Shown here: positions 1-5,356 of the stretch, piece by piece
Position numbering within the stretch: the stretch's first letter is position 1
Layout of the letters: every line of letters starts with the position of its first letter
NCBI GenBank assembly: GCA_002772455.1
Contig: PCSQ01000001.1
Location: forward strand, 1-5,356
DNA from: Candidatus Beckwithbacteria bacterium CG23_combo_of_CG06-09_8_20_14_all_47_9
GTDB taxonomy: Bacteria > Patescibacteriota > Microgenomatia > UBA1400 > CG1-02-47-37
Reading direction: 5' to 3'
DNA: 5,356 bases
Position numbers and translations under genes: made by a program
The notes under the pieces: model-generated
What the model saw: the letters and a program-made list of their open reading frames with translations, nothing else
Databases searched by the model: none
What the model was told of the DNA's origin: nothing

Positions 1-1017
1 ATTTTTGAGGTTGCCCAATAAATAAAACAAAGGAAAGGCAATTAAAGCATAACGGGGCATCGAGGCAAAAGTACCGGTTAAAGTCGGCAACAGCAGCGCC
101 GGAATAATAAAGATTAAATAACCAGAGCGCAACTTCTTTTTAAAGGCATAAACAATTAAAAATACAAAGAATAATGTTGCTATAAACTCAAACACCAGCA
201 CCGGATAAATATTATTGCCGGGATTAACGCTCAAGAACATTTTAAAATAGCGGGCAATTACCTGATAGGGTAAAACCAAGGTATCCACCTGCCGGCCGGC
301 GCCGAAACCCGGCTGGCTGTGGATAAAAATTAGAAAATCTCCAAACCGCCGCTGTAAATAATTAAGGTATAAAAGCAAACCGGATGAGGCAAGCAAACTA
401 TATCCTACTAATGGCAATATTTTAGGTTTATTAACCTGATAATACTCCCATAAGATTACCGGCAGTAAAAATATTCCCACCAGCCTCGTCGCCGACGCCA
501 AACCGGCAACTATAGCCGCCTGCAGCCACAGCTGGCGGCGGGCCAAGTAAAAAACGGCCGCAACCAACAATAAAAATAACGACTCGGTGTACACCCCGAA
601 CAGGAAAAAACCGGCCGGATACAGCAATAAGAGCGCTCCCGCCCATTTGACCGCTTTAACTTTAAAATCCAACCGGCCCAATTTGACAAAATAATATAAG
701 AAGCCCACAAAACTTAGGTGAGAAATTATCAAAGCCGGCAGCAGCCGATTACCGGCAATGGTGAACCAGTGAATTAATAGTGGGTATAACGGGAAAAACG
801 CTTGAGTTAAACCATACTCGTAACCTTTTTCAGCAATATTTAAATAGTGAACGCCGTCAAAGCCGCCCCAAAACCACAGCCATTCCGGACCTTGACTCAC
901 CAAGGTTATATCCCAATGAGGGTAACTGGGAACAAACGGCAGCCAGGCGATTGCCCCGCCGGCTATCAGCTGTAACCCCAGCCTAATGATTAACGCGATC
1001 AGTAATAATTTTTTCAT
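1..1017 (-). CDS. PIG-V-like integral membrane mannosyltransferase (GT-C fold), 3' end cut by window edge
   Basis: The reading frame is open from an ATG at 1017 to the window edge with no stop, giving 339 residues; the C-terminus lies outside. The protein is strongly hydrophobic with many membrane spans. Motifs seen match the PIG-V family of GPI mannosyltransferase II and its bacterial relatives: WGGFDGVHYLNIAEKGY (about 50-66) with the loop acid D54, then AFFPLYP (73-79), YTESLFLLL (143-151), SATRLVGI (175-182) and SMPRY (319-323) before a late hydrophobic segment. Family members transfer mannose from a polyprenyl-phosphate carrier on the non-cytoplasmic face; the acceptor here is unknown. 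Few residues are probably missing, since bacterial homologues are usually a little longer than this. The ATG is the only plausible start near the N-terminus. It lies inside the end of the upstream GT4 gene (35 nt overlap) and has only a weak purine stretch ahead of it, so translation is probably coupled. The DPM1-like gene in the same operon could supply its donor (inference). Confidence 0.85.
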   Translation of the reverse strand, partial: MKKLLLIALIIRLGLQLIAGGAIAWLPFVPSYPHWDITLVSQGPEWLWFWGGFDGVHYLNIAEKGYEYGLTQAFFPLYPLLIHWFTIAGNRLLPALIISHLSFVGFLYYFVKLGRLDFKVKAVKWAGALLLLYPAGFFLFGVYTESLFLLLVAAVFYLARRQLWLQAAIVAGLASATRLVGIFLLPVILWEYYQVNKPKILPLVGYSLLASSGLLLYLNYLQRRFGDFLIFIHSQPGFGAGRQVDTLVLPYQVIARYFKMFLSVNPGNNIYPVLVFEFIATLFFVFLIVYAFKKKLRSGYLIFIIPALLLPTLTGTFASMPRYALIAFPLFYLLGNLKN

Positions 1018-1963
1018 AAACTTTGACTGTTTCCCTGACGGTTTTATCCCAGGAAAACTTTTTAGCTTGCGCCAGACCCGCTTGGGCTAGTTTACGCCTT
1101 AAAATCTTGTTTTGCCAAATCTGTTTTAAATTCTTTTGGTTAAAAATCAAGCCGGCTTTACCGGTAATCTCCGGCAAAGACCCTCTACCCGATGATAACA
1201 CCGGACAGCCGCAACTCATGGCTTCCAAAACCGGCAAACCAAAACCTTCATCCCGGCTGGGCTGAGCATAGACCGTGGCCAAATTATAAATTTCTGCTAA
1301 GTCCCGCTCCGGCACCACCCCTAAACGAATAATCTTTTTGGGATGCAATCTGGCCAGATGTTGAAACTTAACCAACTCAACAGTTTCCGGGTGATGATGG
1401 TCATAATCGGTCGCGACCGCCTGGCGGCCAACGACAACAATTGGATAACGCAATTTAAGACAAAGTTTGGTCAGCTTAACCACGTTTTTATTCCAGTTTA
1501 AATCGCCGACGCAAAGCACGAATTTTTTCGGCAGGCAGTAGGTATTTTCCGCTTTCATCGGCCGGAAAATTTCGTCTGCGGCTAAATAGACCACAAAGAT
1601 TTTATTCGGCTCCACCCCAATCAGACTAATAATGTCTTTTTTTGACGCCTGCGAGTCGGTAATGATGCCGTCGGCCCGCCGAAGAATTTTTTTATTTTGC
1701 CACCACTTTAACCTTCCCCTCATCCCCGGCGGATAGGCCTGAGGGTATTTTAAAGGAATTAAGTCATGAACGGTCACCACCGCCGGCAAAATCAGCGGCT
1801 GGGGGGAAAAAATCTTAAAAACTAAATAGTGCGTCAATTCCTGATTTTGCTCCACGACTTCGATTAATTTTGGCAGGCGCCAACGCATTTGCCCGGCATA
1901 TACTCCTATACCCCGATTCTTGTCCAAAGAAGAAATGCCGCCGGTATCCAGCTTAACGCGCAT
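983..1963 (-). CDS. Glycosyltransferase family 4 (GT-B fold)
   Basis: A 326-residue soluble retaining glycosyltransferase expected to use a nucleotide sugar in the cytoplasm. The N-terminal domain carries the glycine-rich GIGVYAG (18-24) and VTVHDLIPLKYP (63-74), followed by ADGIITDSQASKKDI (97-111). The C-terminal nucleotide-sugar-binding domain begins around FVLCVGDLNWNKN (148-160) and holds the GT4 EX7E motif, EGFGLPVLE, with E239 and E247, followed by SLPEI (262-266). The protein is on the short side for GT4 (commonly 350-400), mainly because the region between GIGVYAG and VTVHDL is compact; all catalytic landmarks are nevertheless present. The pattern of motifs is very like GT4 proteins of Patescibacteria. 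It starts 11 nt inside the end of the preceding WaaE-like gene and has the only clear Shine-Dalgarno of the locus. It ends with TAG inside the PIG-V-like gene. The sugar and acceptor cannot be assigned. Confidence 0.93.
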   Translation of the reverse strand: MRVKLDTGGISSLDKNRGIGVYAGQMRWRLPKLIEVVEQNQELTHYLVFKIFSPQPLILPAVVTVHDLIPLKYPQAYPPGMRGRLKWWQNKKILRRADGIITDSQASKKDIISLIGVEPNKIFVVYLAADEIFRPMKAENTYCLPKKFVLCVGDLNWNKNVVKLTKLCLKLRYPIVVVGRQAVATDYDHHHPETVELVKFQHLARLHPKKIIRLGVVPERDLAEIYNLATVYAQPSRDEGFGLPVLEAMSCGCPVLSSGRGSLPEITGKAGLIFNQKNLKQIWQNKILRRKLAQAGLAQAKKFSWDKTVRETVKVYEKIITDRVNH

Positions 1964-2708
1964 GATATTTCTCCCACAGCTTGAAATATATTATGGGAAA
2001 ACGCAAAGACGACATCAGAGAAAACGTAAATCCGGGCAAACCGTCAACCAGGCCTTTATGCCGAAAATAAGTCATCAGAAACCACCCGATTGGCTTAAAC
2101 AATAAGTAATTTATGCTTGGTTTTGTGCCCGCACGATACAATTTATCCGCATCCAAACCGGTATAGCGGTTAAAACGCAATAAGTAATGGCTGAATTTTT
2201 TATCGGCCAAATGCAACAATGGGTTCTTAAGATATCCTACCTGGCCGTCAATCGTGATCTGTTCGTGAACCGACTCACAGGGAAAATGACCTTTGCCTTT
2301 TAGAAACAAACGAATAAGGTAATCCGGGTATTGTCCTCCTTTTGTCAAAAATTTGGTTAAAAACCAGTTTTTCCGGGGCAGATAGTAGCCGGCAAATTTA
2401 GATTGTTTAATCGCAGCCCTGATTTCCGCTTTCAGTTCCGGCGTTAAACGCTCGTCCGCATCCAATTGCAGTATCCAGCGGCCGCCGGCCTTATCCACCG
2501 CCAGTTGTTTATTGATATGAAAGATTGGCTGATTGCCGACTTTAAAGACCTTGGCCCCCAGTTTTTTGACAATTTCTCTGGTGTTGTCGGTTGAACTGCC
2601 GTCAACCACGATAATCTCGCCGGCTAAACCCTGAACCGACTTAATGCAGTCAGCAATATTAGTCTCTTCGTTATAAGTGGCTAAAACGACACTAAGCGGT
2701 ATCGGCAT
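1953..2708 (-). CDS. GT2 glycosyltransferase, WaaE/KdtX-like (beta-1,4-glucosyltransferase subgroup)
   Basis: A 251-residue inverting GT-A enzyme. It opens with the GT2 strand LSVVLATYNEE (5-15), then VVDGSSTDNT (34-43), and the metal-binding DXD as LDADERLTPEL (82-92; D83 and D85). After the catalytic core come a conserved segment around PRKNW (111-115) and YPDYLIRLF (127-135), then ESVHEQI (145-151) and PLLHL (163-167). This order is typical of the subgroup that includes LPS-core transferase WaaE/KdtX. A hydrophobic C-terminal stretch (about 199-241) may bind the membrane. The use of a nucleotide sugar and the beta linkage follow from family knowledge; the real sugar and acceptor are unknown, and LPS is not expected if the host is a Patescibacterium. 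It starts 28 nt inside the end of the DPM1-like gene without a visible Shine-Dalgarno, and ends with TAA 11 nt inside the GT4 gene. I am sure of GT2, less of the subgroup. Confidence 0.92.
   Translation of the reverse strand: MPIPLSVVLATYNEETNIADCIKSVQGLAGEIIVVDGSSTDNTREIVKKLGAKVFKVGNQPIFHINKQLAVDKAGGRWILQLDADERLTPELKAEIRAAIKQSKFAGYYLPRKNWFLTKFLTKGGQYPDYLIRLFLKGKGHFPCESVHEQITIDGQVGYLKNPLLHLADKKFSHYLLRFNRYTGLDADKLYRAGTKPSINYLLFKPIGWFLMTYFRHKGLVDGLPGFTFSLMSSLRFPIIYFKLWEKYHAR
1971..1975 (-). promoter_or_regulatory. Shine-Dalgarno GGGAG for the GT4 gene
   Basis: On the minus strand GGGAG is followed by 7 nt and then the ATG at 1963. This fixes the GT4 start. It stands out because none of the other starts in the window has a comparable purine-rich site. 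It lies inside the coding sequence of the upstream gene. Confidence 0.65.
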
Positions 2709-3361
2709 AATAAGTAAAACGCCTGCAGGCCGTCTTTCCAGGTAATTTTTTTGCCCTCGCTAAACTCCCGGCCGGCGTAAGAAATCGGCACTTCGTAAAT
2801 TCTGATTCCCTTCATTAAAATCTTAGCGGTCACTTCCGGTTCAAACCCAAACCGATCGGATTCCAACTTTAATGATTTTAATAATTTGGCCGGGATTAAT
2901 TTATAGCCGACCTCCATATCCGAAATAGTGGTATTAAATAACACATTGGTAACCAACGACAACAATTTATTACCCATTAAGTGCCAAAAAAGCATGTTGC
3001 GGTGCGGCCCTAAAAACCGCGTCCCGTAAACGACTTCGGCTTTACCCTGTAATACCGGGTCCAGCAGTGACTGAATATCTTCCGGGTCATATTCCAAGTC
3101 AGCGTCCTGAACCAAAACATAGTCGCCGGTTGATTTAGCCAAACCGGCGCGGATCGCCGCTCCCTTGCCTTGATTTTTCTTTAAAAAAACCTTGTTGACG
3201 CCGCTGATTTTAGTTAATTTATTCCTGGTCCCATCAGTAGAACCATCATCAACGACAATCACTTCTTTTTCTGCTTTTAATTTAACCTGATTGATTCGCT
3301 TAATTATTTTCGGAAAAGTCGCCGCTTCGTTATAACTGGGAATGATAATCGACAACTTCAT
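2681..3361 (-). CDS. Dolichyl-phosphate mannose synthase-like GT2 (polyprenyl-phosphate sugar synthase)
   Basis: A 226-residue single-domain GT2 protein of the DPM1-like group, close to the usual length of the soluble form and without C-terminal membrane spans. Motifs in order: LSIIIPSYNEA (3-13), VVDDGSTDGT (36-45), NQGKGAAIRAG (63-73), VQDADLEYDPED (84-95; DXD at D86 and D88), YGTRF (112-116), DMEVGYK (148-154), GFEPEVTAKI (172-181) and a basic tail GREFSEGKKITWKDG (197-211). Enzymes of this group transfer mannose or glucose from GDP- or UDP-sugar to a polyprenyl phosphate on the cytoplasmic side of the membrane, making the donor for GT-C enzymes. Three such enzymes are encoded in this window, which supports that role. 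The ATG overlaps the stop of the upstream 170-residue gene (ATGA), so translation is probably coupled; there is no Shine-Dalgarno. Which sugar it loads cannot be told from sequence. Confidence 0.93.
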   Translation of the reverse strand: MKLSIIIPSYNEAATFPKIIKRINQVKLKAEKEVIVVDDGSTDGTRNKLTKISGVNKVFLKKNQGKGAAIRAGLAKSTGDYVLVQDADLEYDPEDIQSLLDPVLQGKAEVVYGTRFLGPHRNMLFWHLMGNKLLSLVTNVLFNTTISDMEVGYKLIPAKLLKSLKLESDRFGFEPEVTAKILMKGIRIYEVPISYAGREFSEGKKITWKDGLQAFYLLCRYRLVSF

Positions 3362-3870
3362 AAAATATTCAATTCCGGTTTATTAGCCGAATAATAGTAT
3401 TGATTGCCCCGGCTAGAGTCAAACTGAATCAGTTGTAAGCTTGGATAATAAGCGGTAAAGGCAAAATTAATTCTGGGCAGCTTCAATCGGACTACCTGTA
3501 AAAACTCGCTGCGGGTATCAATCACAAAAAAATTCGGATTGGTCTGATCGTCTTCGTAACCGATTAAGCCGTGATACGGATCAAAAAAACGCAGTTTGAC
3601 GGCTAACAGGCCGCCGCCGGCATCGCTATCGGTCCGGGTACGGATTCGCTTCCCGCCAATCTCAAAAAAACAAACCGGGTCGCAAATGGCTTTTATTTGA
3701 TTATCGTCAACCAAAACAACCGGATCAACCAACGTCAGCGGCTGATAGCGTAAACGTTTTAGACTTGCCGCTCCGAAATTAGAAAAAACCTGATAAAATA
3801 CTACTGTCGATAACCACATAAAGGTTATCAAAAAAAAACCAACATGAAGCAGTTTCTCGGGGCCTTTCAT
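3358..3870 (-). CDS. Membrane-anchored protein of unknown function, first gene of the leftward operon
   Basis: I do not recognise this 170-residue protein. It has a short basic N-terminus (K2, K6), one hydrophobic segment (about 8-28) that looks like a signal anchor, and then about 140 residues that read as a soluble, probably beta-rich domain with many alternating hydrophobic residues. This would lie outside the membrane. A CDPVC pair (C63, C67) could form a disulfide or bind metal. No catalytic motif is visible. The ATG at 3870 is preferred over the next one at 3819 because the later start would remove the basic residues and half of the membrane segment. The cost is a 27 bp overlap with the opposite-strand GT39-like gene. 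It is joined by ATGA to the DPM1-like gene, so it is likely to be co-expressed with the glycan enzymes. It may be an accessory or assembly protein (inference). It could also be lineage-specific. Confidence 0.75.
   Translation of the reverse strand: MKGPEKLLHVGFFLITFMWLSTVVFYQVFSNFGAASLKRLRYQPLTLVDPVVLVDDNQIKAICDPVCFFEIGGKRIRTRTDSDAGGGLLAVKLRFFDPYHGLIGYEDDQTNPNFFVIDTRSEFLQVVRLKLPRINFAFTAYYPSLQLIQFDSSRGNQYYYSANKPELNIL
3791..3799 (+). promoter_or_regulatory. Candidate extended -10 promoter for the rightward GT39-like genes
   Basis: TGATAAAAT matches an extended -10 with one mismatch (TAAAAT for TATAAT). No convincing -35 lies at 16-18 bp upstream. Initiation would be near 3806, giving a leader of about 38 nt before the ATG at 3844. 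The element lies inside the coding sequence of the opposite 170-residue gene. It is the best candidate in the region but a weak one. Confidence 0.35.
3809..3829. repeat. Perfect 7+7 bp inverted repeat GATAACC-N7-GGTTATC in the divergent region
   Basis: GATAACC (3809-3815) and GGTTATC (3823-3829) are exact reverse complements separated by 7 bases. The repeat sits just downstream of the predicted rightward start and 14 bases before the GT39-like ATG. It could be an operator for a dimeric repressor or a small leader hairpin (three G-C and four A-T pairs). It also encodes part of the membrane segment of the leftward protein. Inverted repeats this short arise by chance a few times in a window of this size, so only its position speaks for function. 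It is followed on the plus strand by nine A, not T, so it is not an intrinsic terminator. Confidence 0.4.
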
Positions 3871-5205
3871 TTGAAGACAATTATATCATTAATTACTATC
3901 TGGTTATTGATAATTTTAGGCGTCTATCTCCGGACCAATCAAGCCGATGTCTTCCCGGCCGATAATAATGATGACAGTCTTTTTTACACTTGGGCAGGAA
4001 TTACTTTTTGGGATAATCCGTTTAAACTCGCTTCCCATTCGATTTTCGAAGCGGATAATCCGGCCTTAATTTGGCGGTCACAATATAAAGACTTTATTCC
4101 CTGGGAACGGTTTGGTTTAAAAATCACCCAGCCCTGGCTGGACCATCCGCCCCTGGGTACGGCCATTATCGGCTTGCCGGCAAAATTACTGGGCTATCCG
4201 GCCTTTGCCCAAATACCCACCTTAATCGTCAGATTTTCGGCTTTAGCCGCCGGCATTTTTACTCTGCTGTTTACCTATATCATTGGGGCGAGGCTTTTCG
4301 GGGCCAAAATCGGCCGGTTAAGCTTGCTGTTTTTAGCCACAACTCCCTATTTTGTCGCCGCCCACCGCCAGGCCTTCCTGGAAAATATCTTAACGCCTTT
4401 ATTCTTGGCCAGTTTAATCGCCCTGCTGAATAAAAAACTAATACTGGCCGCGATTTTGGCCGGCCTTTGCGGCTGGGTCAAAGCGCCCGGCTTTTCCGTC
4501 CCGTTTATGATCGCTTTTTGGCTATGGCGGCAAAAACAAATTAAGCCGGCGGTTAAATTTTTCTTAACCGGCACGGCCTCAATCCTCGCCTATTTCGGCT
4601 ACGGCCTCTTGGCCGGCAAAGACGCTTTTTTTTACATGCTTCAGCAGCAAGGCGTCCGGGGAGCTTACGTCAGTTCTTTTTTCGATACCTTAACCATGCC
4701 CCACTTTTACGGCGGCTTTGACGACGGCCTCTATATTTTAAGTATTATTTTTAGTTTGCTAATGTTAACTAAATTCAAAAAAAATAATTTTAGATTTTTC
4801 AACTGGTTTTTAAGCTTATGGCTGATAACAATTTTCCTGGTGGCCGGCAGAAACAACAACTCCCCCTGGTATTGGTATCCGCTGATACCTTTCTTTTCTA
4901 TCAGTCTCGGCTATTATGTTAACCAGGCTCTAAACTCTAATAACTTATTTCTGATTTTACCCTTTTGGCTGTTCGGATTAACCGGCTTTGACTTGCTAAA
5001 AATCGACGTCCCCTCCGCTTGGCTAAGATTAGCCACGATTGTATTTTTTACCCCTTATGTTTTAAATTTGAAAAAAATAACGTATTGGCTAACCAGGATT
5101 TTTTTATTAAGCCTGATTATTTTTAACATTTATATTACGGTTAATTCCCCCGCCGTCTATTGCCATTTTGAAAAATGCCCCAAGCCGATAAAAATTACCC
5201 GATGA
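3844..5205 (+). CDS. GT39/PMT_2-like integral membrane glycosyltransferase (GT-C fold)
   Basis: A 453-residue protein with about 12 predicted membrane spans by eye. After the first span (about 11-29) comes an acidic loop, PADNNDDSLFY (38-48), where GT39 enzymes carry the catalytic acid, then LDHPPLG (99-105), the HPP feature of PMT_2/ArnT-like proteins, and HRQAFLENILTPLF (174-187) with the conserved R..FLEN pattern. WYWYPLIPF (342-350) opens a late span, and the tail has two cysteines (C440, C445). Relatives move a sugar from a polyprenyl-phosphate donor to a lipid, glycan or protein on the outer face of the membrane; the acceptor is unknown. The ATG at 3844 has no Shine-Dalgarno and overlaps the opposite gene by 27 bp. 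A TTG at 3871 is a possible alternative start that would keep the first span and remove the overlap. It is joined to the next gene by ATGA and diverges from the other glycosyltransferases. Confidence 0.88.
   Translation: MKQFLGAFHLKTIISLITIWLLIILGVYLRTNQADVFPADNNDDSLFYTWAGITFWDNPFKLASHSIFEADNPALIWRSQYKDFIPWERFGLKITQPWLDHPPLGTAIIGLPAKLLGYPAFAQIPTLIVRFSALAAGIFTLLFTYIIGARLFGAKIGRLSLLFLATTPYFVAAHRQAFLENILTPLFLASLIALLNKKLILAAILAGLCGWVKAPGFSVPFMIAFWLWRQKQIKPAVKFFLTGTASILAYFGYGLLAGKDAFFYMLQQQGVRGAYVSSFFDTLTMPHFYGGFDDGLYILSIIFSLLMLTKFKKNNFRFFNWFLSLWLITIFLVAGRNNNSPWYWYPLIPFFSISLGYYVNQALNSNNLFLILPFWLFGLTGFDLLKIDVPSAWLRLATIVFFTPYVLNLKKITYWLTRIFLLSLIIFNIYITVNSPAVYCHFEKCPKPIKITR
3880..3888 (-). promoter_or_regulatory. 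Candidate extended -10 promoter for the leftward glycosyltransferase operon
   Basis: On the minus strand TGATATAAT contains a perfect TATAAT with TG one base upstream, the extended -10 form of a housekeeping sigma promoter. No good -35 box is seen at 16-18 bp. Transcription would begin at about 3873, only a few bases before the ATG at 3870, so the first gene would be almost leaderless. The element lies inside codons 13-15 of the opposite GT39-like gene, so chance occurrence in AT-rich coding DNA is possible. Confidence 0.45.
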
Positions 5206-5356
5206 TTAAAAGAATATTACTGCTGGCAATAATTTTAGGTTTTTCCTGGCAAATTAACCAGCAACGCAGTTTATCGATGCATTTTGTGGACGAAGACGAT
5301 CATTTGGCCGGGGCCGAGTTAATCAACCGCGGCTATAAATTACACCGGCAAATCCA
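5202..5356 (+). CDS. Start of a second GT39-like membrane glycosyltransferase, cut by window edge
   Basis: An ATG overlapping the TGA of the upstream gene (ATGA) opens a frame that runs to the window edge, giving 51 residues. They comprise a basic N-terminus, a hydrophobic span (about 5-18) and then FVDEDDHLAGAELINRGYKL (28-47). An acidic FxDE-D element followed by a G..L..G.KL.R.I pattern right after the first span is what GT39/PMT-like membrane glycosyltransferases show in their first outer loop, where the catalytic acid sits. The call therefore rests on the N-terminus only. It is a separate gene rather than a broken continuation of its neighbour, since it has its own start, span and acidic loop. 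The tight overlap suggests co-translation. The acceptor and sugar cannot be assigned, and other membrane-protein families are possible. Confidence 0.65.
   Translation, partial: MIKRILLLAIILGFSWQINQQRSLSMHFVDEDDHLAGAELINRGYKLHRQI

Noticed and set aside
431..710. Two overlapping open frames on the minus strand near the left side
   Set aside because: They are out of frame with the PIG-V-like gene, which is open through the whole region and carries family motifs there.
1023..1265. Open frame on the plus strand opposite the GT4 gene
   Set aside because: It is the antisense shadow of the conserved EX7E region of the GT4 protein and has no motif or start signal of its own.
2721..2730. Palindrome GCCTGCAGGC just upstream of the WaaE-like start
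   Set aside because: Ten-base palindromes are expected several times by chance in a window of this size, and this one is explained by the C-terminal codons of the DPM1-like gene.
3809..3838. Hairpin next to a run of nine A (T on the minus strand) as an intrinsic terminator
   Set aside because: On the plus strand the stem is followed by A, and on the minus strand the T run comes before the stem, so neither direction has the stem-then-U layout. It also lies at gene starts, not ends.
4347..4574. Minus-strand open frame inside the GT39-like gene
   Set aside because: It is a shadow of the conserved membrane region of the GT39-like protein, with low-complexity basic content and no support.
5190..5215. 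Possible frameshift splitting one GT39-like gene in two
   Set aside because: The first protein is of full family length, and the downstream frame has its own ATG, membrane span and first-loop acidic motif, so ATGA-coupled separate genes explain it.
1..5356. TGA read as an amino acid, as in some candidate phyla bacteria
   Set aside because: TGA ends the GT39-like gene and the 170-residue gene exactly at ATGA overlaps with the next gene, and no conserved frame needs to read through it.

Overview
The window is a glycosyltransferase locus packed end to end, with no non-coding stretch long enough to matter. It most likely comes from a Candidate Phyla Radiation (Patescibacteria) bacterium, perhaps of the Microgenomates side. 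That assignment is an inference from three things: the style of the glycosyltransferases (the GT4 protein in particular resembles those I know from that group), near-universal gene overlap, and few Shine-Dalgarno sites. Base composition is moderate (roughly 40-45% G+C by eye). TGA is used as an ordinary stop, so there is no sign of the recoding known from Gracilibacteria and SR1.

Layout: two divergent gene clusters start from a shared head-to-head region at about 3790-3890. Leftward (minus strand) run five genes: a 170-residue membrane-anchored protein of unknown function (3870 to 3358), a dolichyl-phosphate-mannose-synthase-like GT2 (3361 to 2681), a WaaE/KdtX-like GT2 (2708 to 1953), a GT4 (1963 to 983), and a PIG-V-like integral membrane mannosyltransferase that runs off the left edge (1017 to 1). 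Consecutive genes overlap by 4, 28, 11 and 35 nt, so they are very probably one operon. Rightward (plus strand) run a complete GT39/PMT_2-like membrane glycosyltransferase (3844 to 5205) and the start of another of the same general kind (5202 to the edge), joined by an ATGA overlap.

How it may work together: the DPM1-like GT2 would load a sugar onto a polyprenyl phosphate on the cytoplasmic face. The GT-C enzymes (PIG-V-like and the two GT39-like) are of the type that use such lipid-linked sugars on the outer face. The WaaE-like GT2 and the GT4 would use nucleotide sugars in the cytoplasm to extend a glycan. The locus therefore looks like a self-contained module for a cell-surface glycan or glycoprotein. 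Sugar identities and acceptors cannot be read from the sequence.

The most unusual part is the divergent centre. The two outward-facing genes overlap by 27 bp at their 5' ends, each has an extended -10 promoter candidate lying inside the other's coding sequence, and a perfect 7+7 bp inverted repeat sits between them. No RNA genes, insertion sequences, CRISPR arrays, origins or convincing terminators were seen.
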